Shown here one piece after another: positions 16,211 through 24,021 of a stretch of 64,000 nucleotides of DNA; positions within the stretch are counted from its first letter, which is position 1, and the number at the start of each line of letters is the position of its first letter. Source of the stretch: Achromobacter pulmonis (lineage in GTDB: Bacteria; Pseudomonadota; Gammaproteobacteria; Burkholderiales; Burkholderiaceae_B). Location: NCBI RefSeq assembly GCF_002885955.2, contig NZ_POQS01000003.1:260902-324901 (forward strand), written 5' to 3'. The notes beneath the pieces were generated by a model. The model was not told where the DNA came from. It did not search any database and saw nothing but the letters and a program-made list of their open reading frames with translations. A program made the translations under genes and the position numbers.

Positions 16211-17440
16211 ATGAAGCCGATCTTGAGCGCAATGCGCGGCCTGCTGGTCCTGGCGCTGCTGTACGGCGGCACGGCCCAGGCCGCCGATTCCTGCGCGACG
16301 CCGGACGCAGACTGTCCGCTGGTCTCCGGGCTGCTGGCGCAGCGCGAAGGCTACGGCGCGCGCGCCACGGGCGGCCAGGGCGGACGCTGGATCGAGGTCA
16401 CGTCGGACCGGGACGCCGGGCCGGGCACGCTGCGCGCGGCGCTCGCGCAGGCCAAGAAGGGACCGGCGTGGATACGCTTCGCGTCCGACATGAGCATCGT
16501 GCTGGAATCGCAGCTGCGCGTGCCGTCCGACGTCACCATAGACGGGCGCGGCAGGCGCGTGGCGCTGATCGACGACGGGCTGGGCGTGTACGGCAGCCGC
16601 AACGTCATCCTCACGCACCTGACCATAGACGGCCGCCTGAAGCGGCTGACGCAGGCGGTGAACGTGGCCAACGGTAGCCGCGACGTATGGGTCGACCATC
16701 TCGACCTGTCGCGCATGTCGGACCGGCTGCTGAACGTGAAGAACGGCTCGACCGACGTCACGATCTCGTGGACCAAGTTCCATGATTCCAACAAGGTCAT
16801 GCTGCTCAACAACATCACCTCCAAGAACCTGTTCCAGAACTACGGCCGCGATTCGATCGCGCGGGTCACGCTGCACCACAACTACTTCTTCAACACCGTG
16901 CAGCGCAATCCGCGCGGGCAGTTCGGCACCTTCCACCTGTACAACAACCTGCTGGAGAACTGGGACTTCTATGGCATGAGCTTCAGCCTGGAGGCCAAGG
17001 CCCTGATCGAGGGCAACATCTTCAGCAACGATACGCGGCGCAAGTGCGTGGAGCCCGAGTTCTACCCCACGGTGGAAGGCGTCAACGTGAACTACTGCCG
17101 CTATATCCCCATCGCCTCCGAACGCAGCGCGCTGCCGAACGGCGAATCGGACCGCGGCGCGTACGAGCGGCGCAAGGCGCAACACGGCTACACGCAGGAC
17201 CACAAGGCCTTTCTGCGGCTGAAGGACAATCTGTACCTGGGCGACGCCAAGCCGGTGCTGCAGGATTACCGCCCCGAGGCCGCGCCGACGCCGCCGTACT
17301 GCTACGGCTACGAGCGCGCCACGCCGGAGCTGGCAGAGAAGATCCGGCGCTACGCGGGCAATACCGGCGGCGACACGCCGTTGTCCGCTAGGCGCACCGG
17401 CGCGGATTGCCGCGCCGCGCAGCCCGCGGCCAGGCCCTGA
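16211..17440 (+). CDS. vexL: Periplasmic Vi antigen lyase VexL (pectate-lyase-like beta-helix)
   Basis: Polysaccharide lyase expected to cut O-acetylated Vi polymer in the periplasm. Seen: Sec signal peptide with cleavage after AQA (residue 24); pectate lyase family 1 features across ~60-330, including VTIDGRGRRVALIDDGLGVY, VWVDHLDLSRMSDRLLNVKN and VTLHHNYFFNTVQRNPRGQF, where the NPRG segment corresponds to the PL1 catalytic Arg region; and Cys pairs near both ends. At 409 aa it is close to secreted pectate lyases. Vi loci of Burkholderiales differ from the Salmonella locus by carrying vexL, a metal-independent Vi lyase, so position and fold agree. It is the last gene of the operon, with AGGGAG upstream of the ATG and a hairpin 9 bases after the stop. 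Confidence 0.88.
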   Translation: MKPILSAMRGLLVLALLYGGTAQAADSCATPDADCPLVSGLLAQREGYGARATGGQGGRWIEVTSDRDAGPGTLRAALAQAKKGPAWIRFASDMSIVLESQLRVPSDVTIDGRGRRVALIDDGLGVYGSRNVILTHLTIDGRLKRLTQAVNVANGSRDVWVDHLDLSRMSDRLLNVKNGSTDVTISWTKFHDSNKVMLLNNITSKNLFQNYGRDSIARVTLHHNYFFNTVQRNPRGQFGTFHLYNNLLENWDFYGMSFSLEAKALIEGNIFSNDTRRKCVEPEFYPTVEGVNVNYCRYIPIASERSALPNGESDRGAYERRKAQHGYTQDHKAFLRLKDNLYLGDAKPVLQDYRPEAAPTPPYCYGYERATPELAEKIRRYAGNTGGDTPLSARRTGADCRAAQPAARP

Positions 17441-17448
17441 AGCAAGGG

Positions 17449-17474
17449 GGAGTGTTCCTCGAATGGAACGCTCC
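17449..17474 (+). terminator. Hairpin closing the Vi operon (weak terminator candidate)
   Basis: GGAGTGTTCC pairs with GGAACGCTCC (one G-U pair) across a 6-base loop, starting 9 bases after the vexL stop. No U-tract follows, so it may be an mRNA-stabilising hairpin or a weak terminator rather than a strong intrinsic one. Confidence 0.45.
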
Positions 17475-17567
17475 GATGCACGTACGCGCCTATCCAAGGC
17501 CGCGACTATCCTCTAACTTGCCGACCTTCAGGCGCTGCGGCGCCCGCCCTGAGGAAAGATCGAAGGT

Positions 17568-18497
17568 ATGTGCAAGAATTTCCGGCCCGCTTTCGTGCCC
17601 ATCGTGCTGGCTGCGCTGGCTTTGTCCGAGCGGGCCGTGGCCGATGCGGTGGCCTTGCCGCCGCTGGCGCTGGGCAACACCAGCTTCATGGACGGCGTGG
17701 CCGGCCCGGGCAGGCTGTTCGAGCTGCCCATCCAGTTCAACCATGCCACCGAGGTCAAGGACGCCGGCGGACATTCGGTCGGCGGCCATCAGCGCATCAG
17801 CAGCCTGAGCGTCTTGCCGCACTTCGCGTACATCAGCCATACGAAGATCCTGGGCGCGTACTACGGCGCCGAAGTGCTGCTGCCGCTGGTGCGCCTGGAT
17901 CTCGACATCGACAACGGCCCGCGGGGCACGCGCACGCGCCAGGGCGATCTGATCGTCAGCCCGCTGCTGCTGCAATGGGAGCCCGTGCAGCTGTTCGGCC
18001 GGCCGTTCTGGCAGCGCCTGAACTTCGTATTCAGCGCGCCCACCGGCGACTACAGCGACGACGCCGCGATCAACGTGGGCAGCAATGTGTGGACCTTCAA
18101 CCCGCACTATGCCTTCACCTGGGAGCTGAGCAAGCGCGTGGAGTTCAGCGGCCGGCTGCACTACGCCTGGTCCAGCCGCAACAACAGCCCGTCGACCGCG
18201 CTGGGCGCCGACGACGTCCAGCCCGGCCAGGCGTTTCACGCCAACTACTCGCTGTCGTATGCGCTGGACGAATCCTGGCGCGTGGGGCTGGCCGGCTACT
18301 ATCTGGCGCAGACCACCGACGACCGCATCGACGGCCGGCGCCAGCCGGGCTCGCGCGAGCGCGTCATGGGGTTCGGCCCGGGCGCCATGTACCGCAAAGG
18401 CCCGCAGACATTCTTCGCCAATCTCTACATGGAGAGCGGCGCGCGCAACCGCGCCCAGGGCACGCAGCTGACGCTGCGCTACCTGCATACTTTCTGA
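17568..18497 (+). CDS. Outer-membrane channel-like protein, SphA/'phenol MetA degradation' transporter family
   Basis: A 309-aa protein with a signal peptide (MCKNFRPAFVPIVLAALALS, cleavage near AVA). The body is strongly beta-rich with alternating aromatic residues and ends RYLHTF, as in outer-membrane barrels. Segments such as LSVLPHFAYIS, VLLPLVRLDL and NVGSNVWTFNPHYAFTWELS resemble the MetA-pathway phenol degradation family (PF13557), thought to pass hydrophobic or aromatic compounds across the outer membrane. AGGAAAG lies before the ATG. It is followed after 18 bases by an oxidoreductase gene on the same strand, which may share its transcript. It is separated from vexL by 127 bases and a hairpin, so is probably not part of the capsule system. 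Confidence 0.72.
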   Translation: MCKNFRPAFVPIVLAALALSERAVADAVALPPLALGNTSFMDGVAGPGRLFELPIQFNHATEVKDAGGHSVGGHQRISSLSVLPHFAYISHTKILGAYYGAEVLLPLVRLDLDIDNGPRGTRTRQGDLIVSPLLLQWEPVQLFGRPFWQRLNFVFSAPTGDYSDDAAINVGSNVWTFNPHYAFTWELSKRVEFSGRLHYAWSSRNNSPSTALGADDVQPGQAFHANYSLSYALDESWRVGLAGYYLAQTTDDRIDGRRQPGSRERVMGFGPGAMYRKGPQTFFANLYMESGARNRAQGTQLTLRYLHTF

Positions 18498-18515
18498 GCC
18501 TTGGAGGCTGCATCG

Positions 18516-19475
18516 ATGAAAGCCGCAATCGTTCACGCTTTTGACCGTCCGCCACGCTACGGCAGCATGGATGCGCCGCAGCCCGCCGCGGGCGAAGTGC
18601 TGCTGCGGGTCCGGGCCGCCGCGCTCAGCCAGCTGGTGCGCGCCCAGGCCAACGGCACGCACTACAGCAGCGGCAAGAACCTGCCTGTGGTGCCCGGCGC
18701 CGACGGCGTGGGCCTGCTGGAAGACGGCAGGCGCGTGTATTTCGCGTTTCCGCGCGCGCCCATCGGCGCGATGGCCGAAACGGTGGCCGTGAACGCCGAT
18801 TACTGCGTGGAGGTGCCCGACGGAATCGACGACGTCACCGCCGCCGCCCTGGCGCTGCCCGGCATGTCGTCGTGGGCCGCGCTGCAGGAGCGCGCGCAAT
18901 TCCAGGCCGGCGAGCGGGTGCTGATCAATGGCGCGGCCGGCGCGTCCGGACGGCTGGCGATCCAGGTGGCCAGGCATCTGGGCGCTTCGCGCATCGTCGC
19001 CACCGCGCGCAATCCGGCGGTGGAAGACGAGTTGCGCGCATTGGGCGCGGACGGCTTCATCCGCCTGGACCAGCCGGCCGACGCGCTCACCGCGGCCTTG
19101 CGCGGCGAGATCCAGGACGGCGGCATCGACGTGGTGCTGGACTATCTGTGGGGACCGCCCGCGGCCTGCATACTCGACGCGGTGGTCAACCACGGCCACG
19201 GCGAGGCCGCGCCGCGCCTGCGCTTCGTCAATATCGGCATGCTGGCGGGGGCCACCATCGCGCTGAACCCGGGCGCGCTGCGCAGTTCCGGTCTAGAGCT
19301 GATGGGCAGCGGACTGGGCAGCGTGGCGAACCGGCGCATCGTGCAGGTGGTCGGAAAACTGTTGCAGGCCGCCGGGCCGGCCGGGTTCAAGGTGGACGCC
19401 GAGGCCGTGCCCCTGAGCGAGGCGGAGGCGGCCTGGACGCGGCCGTCGGCCGAGCGCATCGTCTTCACGATGTAG
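18516..19475 (+). CDS. Zinc-independent quinone oxidoreductase-like MDR protein
   Basis: Medium-chain dehydrogenase/reductase of the NADPH:quinone oxidoreductase branch. The GroES-like domain (VLLRVRAAALSQLVRAQANG) lacks the Cys/His ligands of catalytic zinc, and the Rossmann domain carries INGAAGASGRLAIQVARHLG followed by ARN, consistent with NADPH binding. The ATG at 18516 is chosen because GGAGG lies just upstream and the protein then begins MKAAIVHAF, as family members do. At 319 aa it has normal length. Substrate is unknown; neighbouring genes do not settle it. Confidence 0.85.
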   Translation: MKAAIVHAFDRPPRYGSMDAPQPAAGEVLLRVRAAALSQLVRAQANGTHYSSGKNLPVVPGADGVGLLEDGRRVYFAFPRAPIGAMAETVAVNADYCVEVPDGIDDVTAAALALPGMSSWAALQERAQFQAGERVLINGAAGASGRLAIQVARHLGASRIVATARNPAVEDELRALGADGFIRLDQPADALTAALRGEIQDGGIDVVLDYLWGPPAACILDAVVNHGHGEAAPRLRFVNIGMLAGATIALNPGALRSSGLELMGSGLGSVANRRIVQVVGKLLQAAGPAGFKVDAEAVPLSEAEAAWTRPSAERIVFTM

Positions 19476-19484
19476 GCGCGGCGT

Positions 19485-19961
19485 TCAGCGCGCCGCTTCC
19501 AGGCGCGCCGCGATGGCGTTCATCTGCTCGATCTCGCGCCGCTGCCCGGCGGCGATGTTCCTGCACAGCTCGATCAGTTCGGCGTCGGTCAGCGACGCCT
19601 GCCGGCACATGAGGATGGCGCCCGAATGGTGCGGGACCATCGAGGCGATGAACTGCCGGTCGTCGATCGCGGCCTGGCGGCGCGTGGCGGCGAACGACAC
19701 GGCCGTCAGCACGAAGAACAGGCAGCCCAGCACGAGGTTCAGCGTCTTGCGCGGAAACATGCCGGGCATGGTCGCCAGCATGAAGATGCCCATGGGCGCC
19801 CACATGGTCACGGCCATGTAGAACATGTTCAGGTTGTTGCGGAAGTCGCGGCTGCCGTCGATCATCGAAAACATCACGAAATACATGACGACCAAACCCA
19901 GCGCCATGTTGACCCAGAACCTCAGGTAGGGACGGCCGGCGCCGCTGTCGTGCTCGATCAT
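19485..19961 (-). CDS. DUF305 membrane protein
   Basis: A 158-aa protein with three predicted membrane segments in its first ~90 residues (FWVNMALGLVVMYFVMFSMI, MFYMAVTMWAPMGIFMLATM, LVLGCLFFVLTAVSFAATRR), then a small soluble DUF305 domain with DRQFIASMVPHHSGAILMCR. The HH and the M-x2-C-type residues are typical of this ferritin-like family and could bind a metal such as copper; this is inference. GGAGAA precedes the ATG. It converges with the oxidoreductase gene, the two stops being 9 bases apart. Confidence 0.85.
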   Translation of the reverse strand: MIEHDSGAGRPYLRFWVNMALGLVVMYFVMFSMIDGSRDFRNNLNMFYMAVTMWAPMGIFMLATMPGMFPRKTLNLVLGCLFFVLTAVSFAATRRQAAIDDRQFIASMVPHHSGAILMCRQASLTDAELIELCRNIAAGQRREIEQMNAIAARLEAAR

Positions 19962-20050
19962 GGGGCGGTTCTCCTACACCTGTGTCGATGCCGCGCAGCA
20001 AGCGGCGTGCCCGCATCCGGCGGGACGCGCGCTCGCTGCGGCGAAAGGGG

Positions 20051-20275
20051 CTAGGCGCCGCGCCGCCTGGCCGGCCGGCTGCGCGCCGGCGGCGGCCGGC
20101 GGATGCCGACCTCGGCTCTCCATCCGGCCTCCCAGGCTTCGACCTTGGCCCGCCATTTTTCGGGAGATTCGCCCGTGTGTCCGGGCATCGCATCCGCCCG
20201 GAAGTAGGGGCAGTCCCAGAGGGTCAGCCCCTCGCGGGCGGCCCGCGCCCCTTGCTTTCGGATGTCGTCATACAC
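20051..20275 (-). CDS. Small Rmf/CrpP-like protein
   Basis: A 74-aa basic protein with the pattern of the ribosome modulation factor/CrpP family: GARAAREGLTLWDCPY near the N-terminus, then a charged helix and KVEAWEAGWRAE. In that family the CP(Y/F) turn and the W-x-x-GW motif are hallmark positions. Rmf causes 100S ribosome dimers; CrpP-like proteins have been linked to quinolone modification, so role cannot be assigned. The Pro/Arg-rich tail after residue 58 is unusual. GGAGGTG lies before the ATG. It is in the same direction as the DUF305 gene but 89 bases away. Confidence 0.65.
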   Translation of the reverse strand: MYDDIRKQGARAAREGLTLWDCPYFRADAMPGHTGESPEKWRAKVEAWEAGWRAEVGIRRPPPARSRPARRRGA

Positions 20276-20442
20276 CGCAGCACCTCCGTGGAAGTACAGG
20301 CCCGGGCTGGAAGTATGAAATTGACGGATATAAACCGCAATAGTATTGCCGCACGGGTATGCCGGGCAGCGCGGCTATCGGGGACGCTTGCCCGCGGGAC
20401 GGCGGATTCGGTAATCTGGCCTGCCGGTTCGGAGGATTCATC

Positions 20443-21246
20443 ATGGCAGACACGCTTCCCGCCCTGCACGGCGGGTTCCTGGAAAAAGTCCGCGCGGCGG
20501 TGGCGGCGGACCCGCGCATGATCGCGCTGCTGATCGGAGGCTCGTATATCCACGGCGGCCTGGACCCGTATTCGGACCTGGACTTCGTCATCGTCTGCGA
20601 CGACGCCAGCTATGACGACGTCATGGCCTCGCGCCTGGCGTTCGCCGAGCGCATCGGCGGGCTGCTGTCCGCGTTTACCGGCGAGCACGTGGGCGAGCCC
20701 AGGCTGCTGATCTGCCTGTATGGCCCGGAACTGCTGCACGTGGACCTGAAGTTCGTGACCGCGGCGGAGCTGCAGCGGCGGGTGGAGCGGCCGGCCGTGC
20801 TGTTCGCGCGCGACCGCCAGTGGATCGAGGCGCGGCTGGAGGCGGCGGCGATCGCATGGCCGGCCGCCACGCCCGAATGGTTCGAACGCAGAGCATGGAT
20901 CTGGCTGCATTACGGCGCCGCCAAGCTGGCGCGCGGCGAATTGTTCGAAGCCATCGGCATCCTGGGCCTGCTGCGCGACCAGGTGCTGGGGCCCATGCTG
21001 CACCGCCGGGCCGGCGGGCCGCAGCGCGGCGTCAGGAAGATCGAGAGGCTGCCGCCGCCGGCCAGCGCGCGGCTGGCGGTCACCGTCGCCGCGCATGAGC
21101 GCGAGTCCGTGCGTGCGGCGCTGCTGGCCGCGATCGCGCTTTACGTCGACTTGCGAAGCGACGCGCCGCCGCGCGATCCCGTGCAGGCGATGCCGGACGC
21201 ACTGCTCGATTACGTGAACCGGCACGCGCCGCCGGCGGCGCCATAG
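20443..21246 (+). CDS. Nucleotidyltransferase-fold protein
   Basis: A 267-aa protein with the polymerase-beta-like nucleotidyltransferase signature: LLIGGSYIHGGLDPYSDLDF, in which the GG-S and D-x-D residues would bind NTP and metal. The C-terminal half is helical, as in aminoglycoside or lincosamide nucleotidyltransferases, but no specific substrate motif is recognised. The ATG at 20443 has GGAGG 8 bases upstream; the upstream extension lacks family features. The gene converges on the LuxR gene with only 3 bases between stop codons. It may be a housekeeping or resistance enzyme. Confidence 0.75.
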   Translation: MADTLPALHGGFLEKVRAAVAADPRMIALLIGGSYIHGGLDPYSDLDFVIVCDDASYDDVMASRLAFAERIGGLLSAFTGEHVGEPRLLICLYGPELLHVDLKFVTAAELQRRVERPAVLFARDRQWIEARLEAAAIAWPAATPEWFERRAWIWLHYGAAKLARGELFEAIGILGLLRDQVLGPMLHRRAGGPQRGVRKIERLPPPASARLAVTVAAHERESVRAALLAAIALYVDLRSDAPPRDPVQAMPDALLDYVNRHAPPAAP

Positions 21247-21249
21247 CCG

Positions 21250-22050
21250 CTATCGGTAGTGCTTGCGGCGCGCAGGCGGGCTGCGCATCAGCGCAAACAG
21301 CTCGCCCAGCGTGCCCACGCCCAGGTGCCGGAAAGCCCGGTAGCGGTACGTGGCCGCCGTGGTCTGCGCGATGCCGATGCGCGCGGCCGCCTCTTTGGTC
21401 GTCAGGCCGTCCAGGATGTGGGCGACCATCTGGCGCTCGCGATACGACAGCGTGGAAATGAGTTCCTGTTCCGAGGCGCGGGGCGTGAGCGATTGCGGAA
21501 ACAGCGTCACGTGCCGCAGCACCGCGGCCGCCAGGATCGGCGCCTGCAGCGACAGCCAGTGCATGTCGGCCACGCTGTAGTCGGGATATGAATGGTTGCG
21601 GTACAGGCTGAGCGAGATCCGGTAGCCGTCGGGAAAGACCGACAGCAGCGACAGGCGCTCGCGGATGCCGGGCACGTCGTAGCAAAGCTGGCGGTAGCGC
21701 GCGTGGGTCACGTCGCTGGCGAACTGGTGCCCCATCCAGAACTGGCGTTCGCGGCCCGGCTTGCGCTTGGACAGCCACAGCGTGTTCGAGTCGAGCTGGT
21801 CGAAGCCCATCTGCATGTAGTCCACCGCCGTGATGGTGGCGATCTGGCCGATGGCGCTGGCGCTGGACAGCGCCTCCATGCGGCCGTTGCTCTTGAGCCC
21901 GAAGATGGTGCAGTGGCTGGCCGGCACGAAGTCTTCCAGGGATTCCAGCACCTGCGTGGCGAATGCGTGCGAGCCGATGGCTTCGATCAGGCGCAGGGCG
22001 AGCTGCGGACTGGCCGAAGCGGCGTTCGAGGACAGGCGGGTGACTTTCAT
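21250..22050 (-). CDS. LuxR-family transcriptional regulator
   Basis: A 266-aa regulator with an unassigned N-terminal ligand or signal domain (residues ~15-180) and a C-terminal LuxR/GerE helix-turn-helix at ~200-262: LISTLSYRERQMVAHILDGL, TTKEAAARIGIAQTTAATYR, YRAFRHLGV. The N-terminal part has the look of the solo LuxR regulators common in Bordetella, but AHL-contacting residues are not clear, so an aromatic or catabolic signal is as likely. It is divergent from the flavin monooxygenase operon across a ~90-base AT-rich gap and probably controls it. Confidence 0.82.
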   Translation of the reverse strand: MKVTRLSSNAASASPQLALRLIEAIGSHAFATQVLESLEDFVPASHCTIFGLKSNGRMEALSSASAIGQIATITAVDYMQMGFDQLDSNTLWLSKRKPGRERQFWMGHQFASDVTHARYRQLCYDVPGIRERLSLLSVFPDGYRISLSLYRNHSYPDYSVADMHWLSLQAPILAAAVLRHVTLFPQSLTPRASEQELISTLSYRERQMVAHILDGLTTKEAAARIGIAQTTAATYRYRAFRHLGVGTLGELFALMRSPPARRKHYR

Positions 22051-22140
22051 GCTCGGGCTAGTACGTCGTATTTTTGTATGACATTTTAAGCGGCGGCAAG
22101 CCAGATAATTGTTCGACATCAATGTACGAAAAACCAGGGC

Positions 22141-23790
22141 TTGCCAATCGTGCCGCTTACACATATCGGACCTTTCACGTATCAACGCTATGCGCCGCGG
22201 ATGCCTGCCGGCCTGGCCGGGCGCGAGGAGCCCGGCCGGCACCCGGTGCTGATCGCGGGCGGCGGCCCGGTGGGCATGGCCGTCGCCCTCGGGCTGGCCC
22301 GCCGGGGCGTGGGCAGCGTGGTGATCGAGGCCGACGATTCCGTCTGCGAGGGCAGCCGCGCCGCCTGTATCTCCCGGCGCAGCCTGGAGATCCTCGACCG
22401 GCTGGGCGTGGTCGCGCGCTTCATGGAGAAGGGCCTGGCCTGGACCCGCGGGCGCAGCTTCTATGGCGACCGGGAGGTCTTCCGCTTCGATATGCCCACG
22501 GGCGAGGCGGACAAGTTCCCGCCCATGATCAACCTGCAGCAGTACTACATCGAGCAGTACCTGCTGGACGAGATCGCCGCGGTGAACCGGAAGCGGCCGG
22601 GCACCATCGACTTCCGCTGGCAGAGCAGGATCACCGCGGTGCGGCAGGAGGCGGACGGGGTGGCCGTGACCGTCAGCAACCCCCTGGGCGACTACGACGC
22701 CCGGGCGGACTGGCTGGTGGCCTGCGACGGCGGCCAGAGCTTCGTGCGCAACAGCCTGGGCCTGGAACTCAAAGGCGTGGGATACCAGGGGCGCTACGCC
22801 ATCGTCGACATCGAACTGCCCAGCAAGTCGCCCACCGAGCGCCGGGCCTGGTTCGATCCGCCCTGGGCGCGGGGCACCACGATACTGATGCACCGCCAGC
22901 CGGACGACATCTGGCGCGTCGATTACCAGCTGGCCGCCGGGCAGGACGCGGCCCAGGTGATGGAGCCCGCGCAGATCCGGGCGTTCGTGCAGAACCACCT
23001 GGACGCGATCGGCGAAGGCCACCTGCCGTGGACGCCGGTCTGGACCTCGATCTACCGCGCCGGCGCCATGACGCTGGACAGCTACCGCCACGGCAGCATC
23101 CTGTTCGCCGGCAACTCGGCCCACGCCATGCCGATCTTCGGCGTGCGCGGCCTGAATTCCGGCTTCGACGACGCCGACAACCTGGCCTGGAAACTGGCCG
23201 CGCGCATCCGCGGGCAGGCCGGCGACGCGCTGCTGGACAGCTATAGCCAGGAGCGCATCGAGGCGTTTCACGTCAACGCGGCCAGCGCCATGCGCAGCAC
23301 CGAATTCATGTCGCCGCCGCACCGCGGCTTCGAGCTGATGCGCGAGGCCGCGCTGTCGCTGGCAGGCGCGCATCCGGGCATCGCGCGGCTGATCAATCCG
23401 CGCCAGACGCACGCCATCCACTACCAGTCCTCGGCGTTGTCGGCCGCGAGCGATGCGTTCGAGGCCGGTCCGCCGCCCGGCGCGCCGCTGGATGACGCGC
23501 CGGTGCGAGACGGGGTTTTCGTCACGGATCTGCTGGCCGGCGACGCGTTCACGCTGCTGTGCTTCGGGTCCGAGCCGATGGCGCTGGCGCGGGACGCCGG
23601 CGCCGTGCCCTGTCGCGCGGTGGCGGCGCCGGTCTCCAGCCCCGCCGCGCGCGCCTATGGCGCAACCGAAGGAACCGCCTATCTCGTCCGGCCCGACGGC
23701 CATGTCTGTGCGCGCTGGCGGCGCGCCGACGCCGCCAGGGTGCAGGCCGCCCTTGCCCAAGCATGCCAAATCCAGAGGAGTCCGTCGTGA
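22141..23790 (+). CDS. FAD-dependent aromatic hydroxylase (PF01494 family)
   Basis: Class A flavoprotein monooxygenase that would hydroxylate an aromatic or heteroaromatic substrate with NAD(P)H and O2. Seen: the dinucleotide motif VLIAGGGPVGMAVALGLARR, the DG-type WLVACDGGQSFVRNSLGL, and the second FAD motif region AGNSAHAMPIFGVRGLNSGF followed by DDADNLAWKLA. In most relatives that motif starts GD; here the Asp is Asn. The ~150-residue C-terminal thioredoxin-like domain of MhpA/PheA relatives is present. Start is TTG 22141 or GTG 22150; spacing from AGGG slightly favours GTG. It opens an operon with DUF2783, Bug, VOC and FAH genes. Confidence 0.85.
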   Translation: MPIVPLTHIGPFTYQRYAPRMPAGLAGREEPGRHPVLIAGGGPVGMAVALGLARRGVGSVVIEADDSVCEGSRAACISRRSLEILDRLGVVARFMEKGLAWTRGRSFYGDREVFRFDMPTGEADKFPPMINLQQYYIEQYLLDEIAAVNRKRPGTIDFRWQSRITAVRQEADGVAVTVSNPLGDYDARADWLVACDGGQSFVRNSLGLELKGVGYQGRYAIVDIELPSKSPTERRAWFDPPWARGTTILMHRQPDDIWRVDYQLAAGQDAAQVMEPAQIRAFVQNHLDAIGEGHLPWTPVWTSIYRAGAMTLDSYRHGSILFAGNSAHAMPIFGVRGLNSGFDDADNLAWKLAARIRGQAGDALLDSYSQERIEAFHVNAASAMRSTEFMSPPHRGFELMREAALSLAGAHPGIARLINPRQTHAIHYQSSALSAASDAFEAGPPPGAPLDDAPVRDGVFVTDLLAGDAFTLLCFGSEPMALARDAGAVPCRAVAAPVSSPAARAYGATEGTAYLVRPDGHVCARWRRADAARVQAALAQACQIQRSPS

Positions 23791-23990
23791 TGTTCGACGC
23801 CGCAGCGCAGGACCGCGTCTATACCTATTGCAGCAACGCGATCGGCCAGGCCGGCCGGGAGCGCGAGTCGCTGTTCCTGTCCAGGCTGGCCCTGCTGCTG
23901 TTCGAGCGGCTGGGCGACGAGGCGGCCTGCAAGGCCGCCATCGACGCCGCCTTGAAAGACCTGCCGCAGCCGTCGCTGTCGGCAGGCTGA
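23790..23990 (+). CDS. DUF2783 protein
   Basis: A 66-aa helical protein (LFLSRLALLLFERLGDEAAC, KAAIDAALKDL) resembling DUF2783, a family repeatedly found beside flavin-dependent aromatic hydroxylases. The ATG at 23790 shares a base with the TGA of the monooxygenase gene and AGAGGAG lies upstream; a GTG at 23787 is also possible. Such proximity implies translational coupling. No molecular function is known; an accessory role for the hydroxylase is inferred from context only. Confidence 0.75.
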   Translation: MFDAAAQDRVYTYCSNAIGQAGRERESLFLSRLALLLFERLGDEAACKAAIDAALKDLPQPSLSAG

Positions 23991-24021
23991 GTCCAAGAAA
24001 AACACCGGGGGAGAACCATCC

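Noticed and set aside
17568..18497. Barrel protein after vexL as part of the capsule system
   Set aside because: 127-base gap with a hairpin, and family resemblance to aromatic-compound channels; no homologue in known Vi loci.
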